Assembly (NCBI RefSeq): GCF_003171515.1
Contig: NC_089392.1
Span: 1,426,001-1,490,000, forward strand
Direction of reading: 5' to 3'
Origin: Pyrenophora tritici-repentis
Taxonomy: Eukaryota; Ascomycota; Dothideomycetes; Pleosporales; Pleosporaceae
DNA: 64,000 nucleotides
Part shown: positions 42,314-50,708 of the stretch, in pieces
Layout of the letters: each line of letters begins with the position of its first letter
How positions within the stretch are numbered: the stretch's first letter is position 1
The notes under the pieces: model-generated
The model's database searches: none
The model's input: the letters and a program-made list of their open reading frames with translations, nothing else
What the model was told of the DNA's origin: nothing
Translations under genes and position numbers: made by a program

Positions 42314-44988
42314 AAGTCCATCGTCAGGCGCGTTCTCCCCGGCACCCGTGCCAGGGAAGCTGGCGCAGCAGCGTGAGGGATCTCAATTGTCTCCCCCTTA
42401 GGCTGGCTGTCCAAGGCTACGTCTGGGGTTGAGTCGTCATCCACCAAATCATCGACGCCATACGCCTCCTCGCTCATTAGATATAGCATGCCTGCTAGCG
42501 TTTGTACCTCCTCCGCGTATTCGAATAACAGCGCCGCGAGTTGAATTGCTTGTCGGGCGTCGTTGTGTGTGTGCGTGTCTCGTTTGATGACGTCGTCGAC
42601 GCGGTCGGGGCCGAGGATCGTCTGGGTCTGATGTATGATCCGTGGATCGTTTGGGTTCGTGGGTGTGTCGCCGGGGCGTCTCGTCAAGGCGTCGGGTTTG
42701 CTGCCTAGTCTGCCTGGTCGGTAAGTGATCTTAAAGTTGAATTCGCTCAGAAACTCAGCCCATCTTGCTTGACGCCTGTTGAGTGCTTTGTTGACCATAA
42801 AGGTCTGTAAGGTGGCATGGTCTGAGATGACCTTCACCGGGTCCGAGGTGCCGGCCAGCTCTGGTCTCCATTCCTCAAAGGCGCGGACGATGGCCATAAG
42901 CTCCTTGTCGTAGATGGCATAGTTGCACTCAGCTGGTGACATCTTTGTGGAGATAAAAGCGACTGGTTTTAGCACTCCGTCAGTCTGGACTTGGGACAGC
43001 ACGGCTGCTGTGACGGTGTCGGAGGAGTCTGTTTCGACCCAGGTCTCAAGCGCGGGGTTGAAGTGCGCGAGGACCGGGGCGATGGTAAATGCTTTCTTAA
43101 GCTTTTCGAATGCGTCGTGGGCAGCAGATCCTTGGGCGATAGGAAAGTTCAGCTTGACGTCGCCGTTTGTCCCGCGGGTAAGATCCGTGAGCGGCCGCGC
43201 GATATAAGAGAAGGCAACAATAAACCTTCGGTAGAAATTTGCGAAACCTAGGAATGCTTGCAACTCTTTCAATGTTGTTGGGGTGCCCCAGTCGAGCACT
43301 GACTTAACCTTGGCGGGGTCCATTTTGATGCCTTCAGTTGTAAGAATGAGGCCCAGGTATCTCACCTCTTGGACGGCAAACTCGGACTTGTCAATGTCTA
43401 GATGAAGTCCGGCCTCACCTAGACTCTCGATAACCTTGCGGACATGAACCTTATGCTCTGCCAAAGACGCGCTGTAGATTAGGACGTCGTCGAGGTATGC
43501 AGAGCAGAACTCGTCAAGGTAATCGCGTAAAACCTCGTTAATGTAGGCCTGAAAGGTACCTGGTGCGTTGCAGAGTCCGAAAGGCATCACTAAGTATTCG
43601 AATAGGCCATACCGTGTTAGGAAGGCAGTCTTATGTTCGTCGCCTTCCTTGATGCGGATTTTGTTAAAGGCGGCGATGACGTCGACCACGGTGAAGTAGG
43701 CGACGTTAGCTAGCCGCGCGAGCGTTTCTTTAATCATCGGAGGAGCGTTCCTGTTCTTGATAGTGACGGCATTGAGCGCTCTATAGTCCACGCAAATGCG
43801 GAGTCCACCTCCAGATTTGCGGACGACGAGCACAGGCGAAGCGAAGTCTGACTTGCTTTCACGGATCTCACCGCGTCCTCTCATGTCCTCAACATAAGCT
43901 TTAACGGCAAGGCCTTCGTCCTTACTTATGCCGTACATCTTAGCGTTTGGGTGTTTTGATCCGGGGATAATGTCAATGCTGTGGTCGACCGCGCCTCGTC
44001 GAGCGGGCAAGTCTGTCGTGGCGGGATCAGGATTAAATCGGTGGGCGAGATCGTGGAGCCATTCGGGCAACTTGTCTAGGACCTCGTCGCGAGTTTTAGC
44101 GGGCGAGTTCAGCTTCTGGTGGAACTTATCAATGTCTTCCTGAGATAGGGCGTTCATGTCCATGGCAAATAGTGAGGCGAAGACGCGGCTAGCCTGGGCT
44201 CTCTCGTCGGCGTCATCGCTGTCATCTTTGTCGAGTTGTTCAAAATCATGTGGGTACAGCCAGATAGTACCGTTCTCTGGTCGTGATGCCAGTGCGGCAG
44301 CGGCCTCACCTGACACATGGTGTATGTCCATGTTCGCGTAGGTCGGGTTCCGTTCTTTGGCTTTTGCTGCGGCCCGTCGGTGTCGACTGCTGCGAACAGT
44401 GACTTGCTCGCCTTTGTGTAGGCAGTTGGCGTAGCAATGCTCGCTGTTGAAACGCATAGTTTTTTCCCTCCAGTCGATGTGTGGATTATGCTCTTCTAGC
44501 CATGAAGTGCCGAAAATAAAGTCGTAAGTCGTCATAGGTACACTGTAGAAGAGTTCCTCGCTAACGTGTTCAGCGTGGGAGATGGGGGCTAGGACGCCGT
44601 GTGTGATAGGCGCCATGGCGAAATTGCCGTCGCCAAGTCGTAGTTGCAAAGGTTGTTTAAGCCGAAACGTCGGCAGGTTATGTCGTTGCGCAAATAGTGT
44701 GGAGATACAGTTTCCAGTAGCACCAGAGTCAGTCAAAGCTTCCGTATCAATATAGCTATTCGAAGTGGCGACCTTGCACTTGAAAACGAACTGCTGGCCT
44801 TGGACAAGCTGCTTGCCTTTGACCATAGTGTTCGCGCTCAAGACAACGTGTCTGTCCTCTATAGCCTGGGGAGGCGTCCAGTCCTCCAATTCTTGTAAAC
44901 AAACGCGTAAAGTGCTAGGTGTAGCTCCGGTGAGCGGGGTAGTTTGGGTATCAAGGGTCGGTGAAACAATAGGGGGTATCGCTAACAA
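42310..44988 (-). CDS. Gypsy element 2 Pol: protease, reverse transcriptase, RNase H
   Basis: About 890 residues. The frame is open upstream to the gag stop and beyond in the -1 frame, so Pol is probably made only as a Gag-Pol fusion. The protease motif is LTDSGATGNC, with Ser where most relatives have Thr. RT motifs are VDVIAAFNKIR, MPFGLCNAPGTFQ and YLDDVLIYS; RNase H has ETDSSDTVTAAVLSQ and YDKELMAIVRAFEEWR. After RNase H it continues about 100 residues into the linker and stops at 42310. Confidence 0.92.
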   Translation of the reverse strand: MLAIPPIVSPTLDTQTTPLTGATPSTLRVCLQELEDWTPPQAIEDRHVVLSANTMVKGKQLVQGQQFVFKCKVATSNSYIDTEALTDSGATGNCISTLFAQRHNLPTFRLKQPLQLRLGDGNFAMAPITHGVLAPISHAEHVSEELFYSVPMTTYDFIFGTSWLEEHNPHIDWREKTMRFNSEHCYANCLHKGEQVTVRSSRHRRAAAKAKERNPTYANMDIHHVSGEAAAALASRPENGTIWLYPHDFEQLDKDDSDDADERAQASRVFASLFAMDMNALSQEDIDKFHQKLNSPAKTRDEVLDKLPEWLHDLAHRFNPDPATTDLPARRGAVDHSIDIIPGSKHPNAKMYGISKDEGLAVKAYVEDMRGRGEIRESKSDFASPVLVVRKSGGGLRICVDYRALNAVTIKNRNAPPMIKETLARLANVAYFTVVDVIAAFNKIRIKEGDEHKTAFLTRYGLFEYLVMPFGLCNAPGTFQAYINEVLRDYLDEFCSAYLDDVLIYSASLAEHKVHVRKVIESLGEAGLHLDIDKSEFAVQEVRYLGLILTTEGIKMDPAKVKSVLDWGTPTTLKELQAFLGFANFYRRFIVAFSYIARPLTDLTRGTNGDVKLNFPIAQGSAAHDAFEKLKKAFTIAPVLAHFNPALETWVETDSSDTVTAAVLSQVQTDGVLKPVAFISTKMSPAECNYAIYDKELMAIVRAFEEWRPELAGTSDPVKVISDHATLQTFMVNKALNRRQARWAEFLSEFNFKITYRPGRLGSKPDALTRRPGDTPTNPNDPRIIHQTQTILGPDRVDDVIKRDTHTHNDARQAIQLAALLFEYAEEVQTLAGMLYLMSEEAYGVDDLVDDDSTPDVALDSQPKGETIEIPHAAAPASLARVPGRTRLTMDL

Positions 44989-45083
44989 GGGTTGGACTGG
45001 TAGTTGTGGCTTTGACTGTGACTGTAACTGTATCTGTGGACCATTTTGGTGCGGTCCCCGGGGGCGTCTTTCGCCGGGGACGG

Positions 45084-45095
45084 CTAGTTTTCCGA
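45084..45095 (-). promoter_or_regulatory. Putative -1 frameshift site, gag-pol of element 2
   Basis: The gag frame ends TCG GAA AAC TAG. The -1 frame (GGA AAA CTA) runs open through the stop into Pol. The same 12 bases close the gag frame of element 3, although flanking sequence differs. A-site slippage AAC to AAA is good but P-site pairing is weak, so the mechanism is inferred. Confidence 0.5.
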
Positions 45096-46922
45096 CTCGT
45101 CGGTGGCATCGACGACTGTGGCCTGGAGGGCGGCGTTGGTGAATGTAGCTTTGAGGGCAGGGACGCGGCTAGCTGGCACGATAGAGCCAGACTTGCAGGC
45201 TGCTGGGACGTCTGCGTCGGTCGGACGATGTTTCTTGCCGCTGACATTTGCCGTGCCTCCGCATTTAAAGCACTCGCCTTGCTTACTCAACGCGTTGAGT
45301 TGCGCGCGCGTGCGACCGTAGTTGTTACGCGTTGTGGAGCCGCTGCTATTGCTGTTGCCGTTGCCATTACCTCCACCACCAGCGTTAGACGTGTTGCGGC
45401 CGGTTCGGGTACCATTATTTCCGCTGCTCTGGGTGAGACGTGAGAGCTGTTGCTGAGTGCGGCAATTCTGGGCAAACGCTTCCCAAGTATCACCATGGCG
45501 GAATTGTAAACCTGCGTTACGACCAAACTTCATGAGTCGGATCGCGTGCTGGATCATTTCGTTGTCGCCCAGGTTCAATGGTGCGACTGTAGAGGTAAAG
45601 CGGGCTACCCAGGTGTTAAACGATTCATTGTCGCGTTGCTTTAATCCTCCAGAGCCGCTGTCGTGTAGCGCTGCGCTGGCTTCGGTGACCTTGTCGACCG
45701 TGTCAAAGATGCGATCAAGTTCCGTGAGGACTTCTTCCGCTGTCACGTAGGCGTTACGAGCTCCGGGTGCTGCTCTATATTCCACCTGTGCAGCGGCTGG
45801 TCCTCGCAAGTGGTCAATCAGGTAGTCGAGCTGATCTTGAACAGTTGTGTGGATAGTAGTTTTGTTTAAGAAGTTCCTGGCGCTGCGGCGCCAATACTTG
45901 TAGTCCTCTTTGTCGGTGCTGTCTCCGCGAAAGATGTCAATATCCTTCAGCTTTGCACCCGTTGCAGTGAGGTTGTCCGATACAGCAGACCGAGCTAGGG
46001 GTCGGTTTTTCTGATGATGTGCCATAGGGGGAGGCAGCATCAAGTCGTGAGTGCCAGTGCCAATGAACGGGTTCGCAGTCATTGGAGGAGGGGACGACTG
46101 GAACTGAGCTGGGCGCGTGTCATATAAATTTCCATTCGTCGGGACGCCCGCGTGCTGTTGCAGGACACTCCTCTCGTTGTAGAGGTCGCTAATCTGGGAG
46201 TAGAGCTTCACGTTTGACTCGCGCGAGGCTGCAAGCTCGTCTTCGAGCACTGCTAGCCGTGAAGCGTAGCTGTTCTTAGTAGTGATCATGCGGTTGCATT
46301 TCTGGGTGACTTGGGCAAGCTCGTCTGCGGCGGCAGCGCGAGCTTGCGTCTGGGCGCGCTCCACGCGGGCGTCAGCTGCTTCTTGTTGTACACGGGCTTC
46401 ATTATGTGCTTGGTCTAGCTGTTCGGCTTGTTCAGCTATCTGACTAAGCAAATCTGCTAGGTGTCCAAAGACACTCTCAGCATGTTCAGCGATGCAAGCG
46501 GTGAAGTCGTCAACGTTCCTCATGTCCGCGAGGATCTCGCGCTCATCGTTGTCGTGGATGCCATAAAAACGTAGATACATGTCATCCGTGTCGTCGTCGT
46601 AGCCTAGTTCTATAGAAGTCTTATCCGCTGGCTTAACGGCTTTCTTAAGAGACTGTCTACAAGACTGTCGTCGGCGTTCAGCGGCGTTGACGTCATTGCC
46701 CTCGTCCTCGCTGTTGCCTTGGCCGTCTCCACGGCCAAAAGTGACCTGTCTCTTGCGGGTGGCGAGCTTCTGTCTAATAGTCGCCTTCTCCGCTTCGGTG
46801 AGGTCGTCGTCATTCTCAAAGTCGCCGTACTCAAGGTGCGACTCTGCTGGAATGGTTTGTGTGTCGTTCTGAGCACCCTGGTCGTGGGCATCCTTGCTCG
46901 TCTCGTTTAGTCGGGCCATCAT
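45084..46922 (-). CDS. Gypsy element 2 Gag
   Basis: 612 residues from the ATG at 46922 (a second ATG follows at once). An acidic N-terminus, a central coiled coil rich in Ala/Gln/Glu (about 160-250), the gag homology region with FNTWVARFTS near 440, and a Gly/Asn-rich stretch (GGGGNGNGNSNSSG) precede the nucleocapsid part. The zinc knuckle is degenerate: CFKC is present but the His and last Cys are far away (CKSG). Expression of Pol needs a shift just before the stop (TCGGAAAACTAG). Confidence 0.9.
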   Translation of the reverse strand: MMARLNETSKDAHDQGAQNDTQTIPAESHLEYGDFENDDDLTEAEKATIRQKLATRKRQVTFGRGDGQGNSEDEGNDVNAAERRRQSCRQSLKKAVKPADKTSIELGYDDDTDDMYLRFYGIHDNDEREILADMRNVDDFTACIAEHAESVFGHLADLLSQIAEQAEQLDQAHNEARVQQEAADARVERAQTQARAAAADELAQVTQKCNRMITTKNSYASRLAVLEDELAASRESNVKLYSQISDLYNERSVLQQHAGVPTNGNLYDTRPAQFQSSPPPMTANPFIGTGTHDLMLPPPMAHHQKNRPLARSAVSDNLTATGAKLKDIDIFRGDSTDKEDYKYWRRSARNFLNKTTIHTTVQDQLDYLIDHLRGPAAAQVEYRAAPGARNAYVTAEEVLTELDRIFDTVDKVTEASAALHDSGSGGLKQRDNESFNTWVARFTSTVAPLNLGDNEMIQHAIRLMKFGRNAGLQFRHGDTWEAFAQNCRTQQQLSRLTQSSGNNGTRTGRNTSNAGGGGNGNGNSNSSGSTTRNNYGRTRAQLNALSKQGECFKCGGTANVSGKKHRPTDADVPAACKSGSIVPASRVPALKATFTNAALQATVVDATDESEN

Positions 46923-46940
46923 CGGCGGCAGCGCTAGAAG

Positions 46941-47100
46941 CGGCGGCGGATCTTTTCTGGCAGGTGGGTACAGCTATGCAGCTGGGCAATCCAGTGTCTT
47001 CCGCGGCGGCACTCTGCGGCGGCGGGTCTTTTCTGGCAGGTGGGTACAGCTATGCAGCTGGGCAATCAGGTGTCTTTACTACGGCGGCTCTTCTGCGGCG
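46941..47100 (-). repeat. 76-bp tandem repeat in the leader of element 2
   Basis: Two consecutive units (46941-47016 and 47017-47092) share TCTTTTCTGGCAGGTGGG and GCTATGCAGCTGGGCAATC, and a third unit begins at CGGCGG. They lie between the 5' LTR and the gag start. Confidence 0.85.
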
Positions 47101-47226
47101 GTACGTATAGTCAATGCGATCCTCGTCGCGTAAGTGTTTCTGTCGTTGGCGTGTCGCTCGCAGCGACAAGAAAATACAATTCGCGAACGAGCTTCCAGGG
47201 CCCGTCTTGAAAGGGAGCTTGTATAA

Positions 47227-47393
47227 TGTGAGGGATCGATCAAGAAAGATTGGATTTGACAAGATACAAGCTATCGAGCTATCTACGTTGTGAGCCCGAA
47301 CTTATGCTGTGGGCGCCAAGGCGCTAGTCCGATAAGATAAGGATCTTATCGATATGGGGGCCATGGGCCGAGCGAGTCTATGGATCCGTAACA
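47227..47393 (-). repeat. 5' LTR of Gypsy element 2
   Basis: 167 bp, by eye identical to 40285-40451 and to the solo LTR at 33313-33479 (reverse complement). Confidence 0.95.
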
Positions 47394-47609
47394 CCGAGAA
47401 CCAACCCAAGATCATCTTCGGACGACCTTCACACTAGGTTGTCGCAGTTAGTGACAACGGCTGGACGACTAACGAACTTAGCCTTAAGTGGGTAAAGCAC
47501 TTCTACTAATATACAGAGGCTCGTACAGTAGGGGCCTACTAGCTGCTTATCCTTAATAGCCACAGCAGCCACGCTACGCCTAAGTTCGACTAGTTCTGTA
47601 TAAAGAACA

Positions 47610-47780
47610 TGTCATGGATCAAACCCGCGACCTCTAGTAAGCGAGGTGGCCCGTGCGCCTTAAGCGAAGGCCACAGCCGAACACCAAAGTTCGACCCGCG
47701 CAGGTCTTCGAACCTGCACGCAATATCTCACTTAGTACTTAATACAGATACGGTCATCTCAACTATTGACGTCCCTCACA
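47610..47780 (+). repeat. 5' LTR of Gypsy element 3, with antisense tRNA-like block
   Basis: 171 bp, TGTCATGG...CCTCACA. On the minus strand it reads like part of a tRNA: an A-box-like TGGCCTTCGCTTAAGGCGC (47673-47655), an anticodon-arm-like ACCTC-8-GAGGT (47647-47630), and a B-box-like GGTTTGATCC (47625-47616). Confidence 0.9.
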
Positions 47781-48326
47781 CTATATTGCGTCTACCATAC
47801 GGTACCTAGGACACGCGCGGAAAGTGACCGCACCGAAGAACTCAGCGCGCAATCAGTATTGCTCGTGACAGCAACCCCGCAACCCCGCGGCTGAGACGGC
47901 GACAACTCGTCCCCCATCTTCGGTCACAGACCCGCATCAGGATAGCTCGCGCGCCGCCAACTGGGACTTTGAGGCTCTGTTATACGACTGCGGAGTGGAA
48001 CTCAATTGTCATTGGCCCTCGTACGCGCGCGATACAAGCTATTGTGCTGACAGCGGAAGGCGTGTTGTGCTAGAAGCCCATCATCGAAGGACGTTGCCAG
48101 TACCGCGTCGCGATTGAGAGTATCGCGATTGCACTGGAACGATTGCGACGGTATCGCATCACCTTGGTGACTGGTAGACGGTTTGGCTCACCGCTTTACT
48201 TCGAGCAAGGAGTCAGGAGTGTGACAGCAAATAATCAGCTGTGCTCCCCGCCCACATTTGACGCACTCTCTCACAATCATAACCACTCTCTTTCTCCACC
48301 TACATTAACCACACCCAACACCTTAA
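47781..48326 (+). other. Untranslated leader of Gypsy element 3
   Basis: 546 bp between the 5' LTR and the gag ATG. Its first bases (CTATATTGCG) resemble the start of the element 1 leader (CTATTGTGTG). No standard tRNA primer complement beginning TGG was found, and no tandem repeat like those of elements 1 and 2 was seen. Confidence 0.6.
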
Positions 48327-50708
48327 ATGTTTAGAACTATCAACGCCATTAGCGACAACGTCTCTACCGGCGGCCGCCACCCCCGCCGATCTAGCGACAT
48401 GCAGCCTCCTCCACAGCCCAGCGTGACTGACTTCCCTATTGGCCGCAAGAAGCGCAAAGACAAAGCGCCCGCGACCCCCCGCAGCCAAGACTCCAGCCGC
48501 GAGCGACCTAAGGATACTGCATCCGACACCCAACAAACTATTAGCCAAGGCCCCGCTCCTAAGCATGAGCCTGTTCGTCGATCCGAACCAGGCCGTCGAA
48601 GCACCTTCGGCTACCCCGCACTTCCAGTTACAGAAGGAGACAGCCAAGAGCCCACAATGGTACCACACGACCCTGCCGACATCTACGATGTTATAGTTGG
48701 CAGTTGTCGACTCCAATCCCTCAGAAACAAGAACGTCTTGTCTGCCAAGATTACTCACTCTGAGTTCACGTTCATCACTATTGTACAAAACGAGACTGAG
48801 GATGAATTTGAGCTGTACCTAGGCCGAGAATCTCCCCTGGAAGAATTCCAAGTCCCCGTCTGCACTGACGACGACTTATTGGAGCTAGCCACTTCAAACA
48901 CCGCGTTCCTGCGCTCTCTAGCTATTGAGCTCATGAAGTTCGCCGCTGCTTGCGCTCCTATCCTGGACGCGAACATCGATGCAATAACCAAGGAAGCTCA
49001 CGAAGCCGCTGTTAACCGCTTACGCCTTCGCATCACTAAGGCTGAAGCTAAGCTTAGCTGGTACGAGAAGGAAGTCTCAAAGCTGACTGAGACTATTGAG
49101 ACTACTAATGCTGAGTTGGAACACACCAACCGAGAGCGTAATGAGCTTAAGCTAGAGGTCGAGCGCTTTTATCGTCCTTCATCCTCCAAGACCGCCGGTT
49201 GCACTAACCCTACTTACCAAGACTGGTATGAGGACTGGAAACACGAAGAAGCGCAGTCCATTAAGTTCCACGGCCTGTACGAGGAGTTCTTCAGGAAGCA
49301 CCAGGAAGAGCGCGCCCGCGCAGACCGCTATCACCAGCAGCGCGCAGAACGCGACGCCGACTACGAAGATGTGGTCGCCCAGAACTGCGCACTTGAAGAA
49401 CAACTTGTCCAAGCTACTGAGAATACCCGCAAGCTAGAGACCTCTCTAACTCAGCAACAGCGTGAGTACAATGACGTTGTTGCGCGCCTTCAGCGATATG
49501 ATCATAACTTCCGCCCGTACACCTTGCAGCGTCGCGAGGACCGCGGTCGTAACAGTCATCTATCTACTCAGCGCAACCGACGACACGAGTCACCTGAGCG
49601 CCGTACAGATCGCCGCACTGCATCACCTAACCCGTATCCTAGCCGACAAGCCACTCCTGTTGTTACTCGGCCTGCGCCTCGCCCTCGCGGCGACTCTCAC
49701 TCAAGATCGCGCTCCCGCTCCCGCCGAGATCGCGCGAATCCGTTGAACCAAGATCCTCACCAATATATCCCTCCTCCATACAACGGCCAGCAATCAGTAC
49801 AACAGGCAGCGTCCACAGTTGGAGGTCTAAGCCTTTCCTTTAAGCTCCCCGACATTGAAGTCTGGAAAGGCAACGATGATACCAAGAACTACGACAAGTG
49901 GCGTCGGTCAGCCATCCAGAAGTGCGAATCTCTGCCTGAAGACAAGCAATTGGCCTACTTGGAGATGAAGGTGGACGGCGCAGCATGGCAATATATTGAC
50001 GATCTCAAGTTCGAACACTACTTGGACCTTCTTGAAGGACTGGACCCATACTACGCGCGCTCTACCTACGAGAAGGTCTCAGAAGCACAGTCGCAACTCG
50101 CTGATGGCTCTCTCAAGATGGGATCGTCTGAATCCTTTGCAGATTGGCGTGGGCGCTTTATGAGCGTGTGTCGCCTAGTGAAGCTTCCAGACAGCGCCAT
50201 GATTGGCTACGCTCGCGCTTTCCTGCGACCTGGCCTCGCCGCCGCCGCCTCACACGCCTTTGACGATGAGCAAGAGAATGCTCTTGTCAAGTTCCTTGAC
50301 GCCGCCCGCAAGTCTGATCTAACACAGAAACAGATTAATCAAGGCAAGACCGCTGCTGACAAACCTCGCACCAAGCCGCGCACGCGCTCCCCAAATGATC
50401 GTAATCCTGCACGAAAGGCTCGCTCTGGCCGAGGACAACATCGCGAAGCTACTACGACGCGCACAGAGTGGCAGAAGGACGCAATGGCTAAGGCTAAGGT
50501 CTGCTTCCGTTGTGGCGAGACTGGTCACCAGGCGCGCGATAAGAAGGGTTGCGCAATCTTAGACTGGGACCAAATCAAGCCTAAGCTTAGTAGTATGCAT
50601 CTCTATGCTATGGGAGCGGACTTCGACGCCGAAGACGACGACTCTAATGCTTCCACTGAAGAGGAGCCTGAGTTGGACGACATGGGCGAGCCAGTTTCGG
50701 AAAACTAG
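48327..50708 (+). CDS. Gypsy element 3 Gag
   Basis: 793 residues from ATG 48327. A Pro/Ser/Arg-rich N-terminus (KKRKDKAPATPRS) is followed by a long coiled coil (about 225-390), an Arg/Ser-rich segment (SHSRSRSRSRRDRA), the gag homology region (about 490-670; FADWRGRFMSVC) and a zinc knuckle CFRCGETGHQARDKKGC near 725, spaced CX2CX4HX7C. The acidic C-terminus ends at TAG in TCGGAAAACTAG. It should package the element RNA. No break is seen. Confidence 0.93.
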   Translation: MFRTINAISDNVSTGGRHPRRSSDMQPPPQPSVTDFPIGRKKRKDKAPATPRSQDSSRERPKDTASDTQQTISQGPAPKHEPVRRSEPGRRSTFGYPALPVTEGDSQEPTMVPHDPADIYDVIVGSCRLQSLRNKNVLSAKITHSEFTFITIVQNETEDEFELYLGRESPLEEFQVPVCTDDDLLELATSNTAFLRSLAIELMKFAAACAPILDANIDAITKEAHEAAVNRLRLRITKAEAKLSWYEKEVSKLTETIETTNAELEHTNRERNELKLEVERFYRPSSSKTAGCTNPTYQDWYEDWKHEEAQSIKFHGLYEEFFRKHQEERARADRYHQQRAERDADYEDVVAQNCALEEQLVQATENTRKLETSLTQQQREYNDVVARLQRYDHNFRPYTLQRREDRGRNSHLSTQRNRRHESPERRTDRRTASPNPYPSRQATPVVTRPAPRPRGDSHSRSRSRSRRDRANPLNQDPHQYIPPPYNGQQSVQQAASTVGGLSLSFKLPDIEVWKGNDDTKNYDKWRRSAIQKCESLPEDKQLAYLEMKVDGAAWQYIDDLKFEHYLDLLEGLDPYYARSTYEKVSEAQSQLADGSLKMGSSESFADWRGRFMSVCRLVKLPDSAMIGYARAFLRPGLAAAASHAFDDEQENALVKFLDAARKSDLTQKQINQGKTAADKPRTKPRTRSPNDRNPARKARSGRGQHREATTTRTEWQKDAMAKAKVCFRCGETGHQARDKKGCAILDWDQIKPKLSSMHLYAMGADFDAEDDDSNASTEEEPELDDMGEPVSEN
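50697..50708 (+). promoter_or_regulatory. Putative -1 frameshift site, gag-pol of element 3
   Basis: TCG GAA AAC TAG closes gag. The Pol frame is -1 and open from about 50672, so the overlap is only about 37 bp. The first Pol-frame start-like codon is GTG at 51005, beyond the protease active site, so Pol must be made as a fusion. Confidence 0.55.

Larger units (their letters stand above)
40285..47393 (-). mobile_element. Full-length Ty3/Gypsy chromovirus, element 2
   Basis: 7,109 bp on the minus strand. The 167-bp LTRs (40285-40451 and 47227-47393) appear identical. A perfect 5-bp duplication CCGAG (40280-40284 and 47394-47398) shows a single clean insertion into solo LTR d. A polypurine tract GAAAGGGGGGGGTAA (40452-40466) abuts the 3' LTR. 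It has gag, then Pol in the -1 frame, then integrase in a third frame. Confidence 0.95.
39902..47433. repeat. Solo LTR d (about 418 bp) in Fot1, split by Gypsy element 2
   Basis: The two parts are 39902-40284 and 47399-47433. It starts TGTTACGAACC and ends CCTTCACA, with a perfect 5-bp duplication CTAGG in Fot1 (39897-39901 and 47434-47438). It carries a GGTATATAGC promoter-like TATA box. Gypsy element 2 entered at its CCGAG. Confidence 0.83.

Noticed and set aside
47394..47433. Possible Fot1 coding sequence right after element 2 (reads ENQPKIIFGRPSH)
   Set aside because: The CTAGG duplication and the LTR-type end CTTCACA show that this is the tail of solo LTR d; the open frame is chance.
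47616..47673. A true tRNA gene in the LTR
   Set aside because: The acceptor stem and a full T-stem cannot be formed by eye, and the block repeats in both LTRs; it is tRNA-like, not a confident tRNA gene.
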